Source of the DNA: Macrosoma leucophasiata
Lineage: Eukaryota; Arthropoda; Insecta; Lepidoptera; Hedylidae
Direction of reading: 5' to 3'
Assembly: GCA_036365455.1 (NCBI GenBank)
Contig: JAWQUS010000030.1
Location: forward strand, 18,682,001-18,746,000
DNA length: 64,000 nt
The translations under genes and the position numbers were made by a program. Shown piece after piece: positions 63,908 through 64,000 of this stretch (position 1 is the stretch's first letter; the number at the start of each line of letters is the position of its first letter). The notes under the pieces were generated by a model, which worked only from the letters and a program-made list of their open reading frames with translations, was not told the origin of the DNA and did no database searches.

Positions 63908-64000
63908 CAGTGCCGGATTAGCCATATAGCAGGAGTAGTAAATGCTACGGGCCCCGCGCCATTGGGGGCCCCCGTGCCTGTGCCCAAAAAAAAAAAACAC
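63908..64000 (+). repeat. REP-C copy, window end
   Basis: GTGCCGGATTAGCCATATAG to poly-A; matches 388-475. It may continue past the window. Confidence 0.7.

Overview
This 64 kb window looks like intergenic and intronic DNA from an insect, most probably a moth or butterfly. It is AT-rich and repeat-dense, with only one short stretch that I can assign to a host gene. The lepidopteran call rests on the mix of repeats: tRNA-derived SINEs with long shared bodies, Helitron-like elements ending in CTAG, and R1-, RTE- and Jockey-type LINE fragments, together with one insect-like alanyl-tRNA synthetase exon. No bacterial or viral genome is present, and most open frames are accidental translations of repeats.

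Host gene. Positions 12602-12745 (+) encode the last 47 residues of alanyl-tRNA synthetase (C-Ala domain), followed by a stop and an AATAAA signal. I could not find the upstream exons.

Labels used here (mine, not database names). 5S-SINE: ~370 bp element whose head resembles 5S rRNA. tSINE-I, tSINE-G, tSINE-H: SINEs with tRNA-like A and B boxes. REP-F: ~285 bp SINE-like unit beginning ACTGGTGGTAGAGCTCC and ending in poly-A, with about 30 copies or pieces. REP-B and REP-N: LINE 3'-end repeats. HEL-1, HEL-2, HEL-D: Helitron-like elements (5' TC, 3' hairpin, CTAG). PAL-X: ~85 bp palindrome with a Helitron-like 3' end facing out on each side. MITE-K, -L, -M, -V: inverted-repeat elements. SAT-E: ~330 bp tandem array. 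REP-C, REP-S, REP-W: other dispersed repeats.

Layout. 0-5.9 kb: 5S-SINEs, REP-B and HEL-1. 5.9-8.9 kb: a decayed EN-RT LINE (-). 9.5-11.7 kb: MITE-L carrying a 66 bp-arm palindrome, REP-F and SINEs. 12.3-12.8 kb: an integrase scrap and the synthetase exon. 13-22 kb: two hAT-type MITEs with 8 bp duplications, four tRNA/5S SINEs with exact duplications, and a Jockey fragment. 25.4-26.35 kb: an inverted-repeat element and a TTAA-flanked element. 26.9-28.3 kb: SAT-E with a HEL-D insertion. 30.3-33.9 kb: a nearly intact EN-RT LINE (+). 34-48 kb: mixed MITEs, SINEs, a 67 bp minisatellite and a 690 bp TTA-flanked element. 48.6-64 kb: LINE scraps, head-to-tail Helitron-like elements, a 55 bp-arm tRNA-SINE palindrome and many REP-F copies.

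The genes do not form a pathway. The window is best read as a record of nested transposition. The most unusual signals are the 5S rRNA-like SINE head, near-perfect palindromes built from retroelement ends (one with a visible empty site), and Helitron-like elements joined CTAG|TC with no spacer. I did not find a convincing new functional system.
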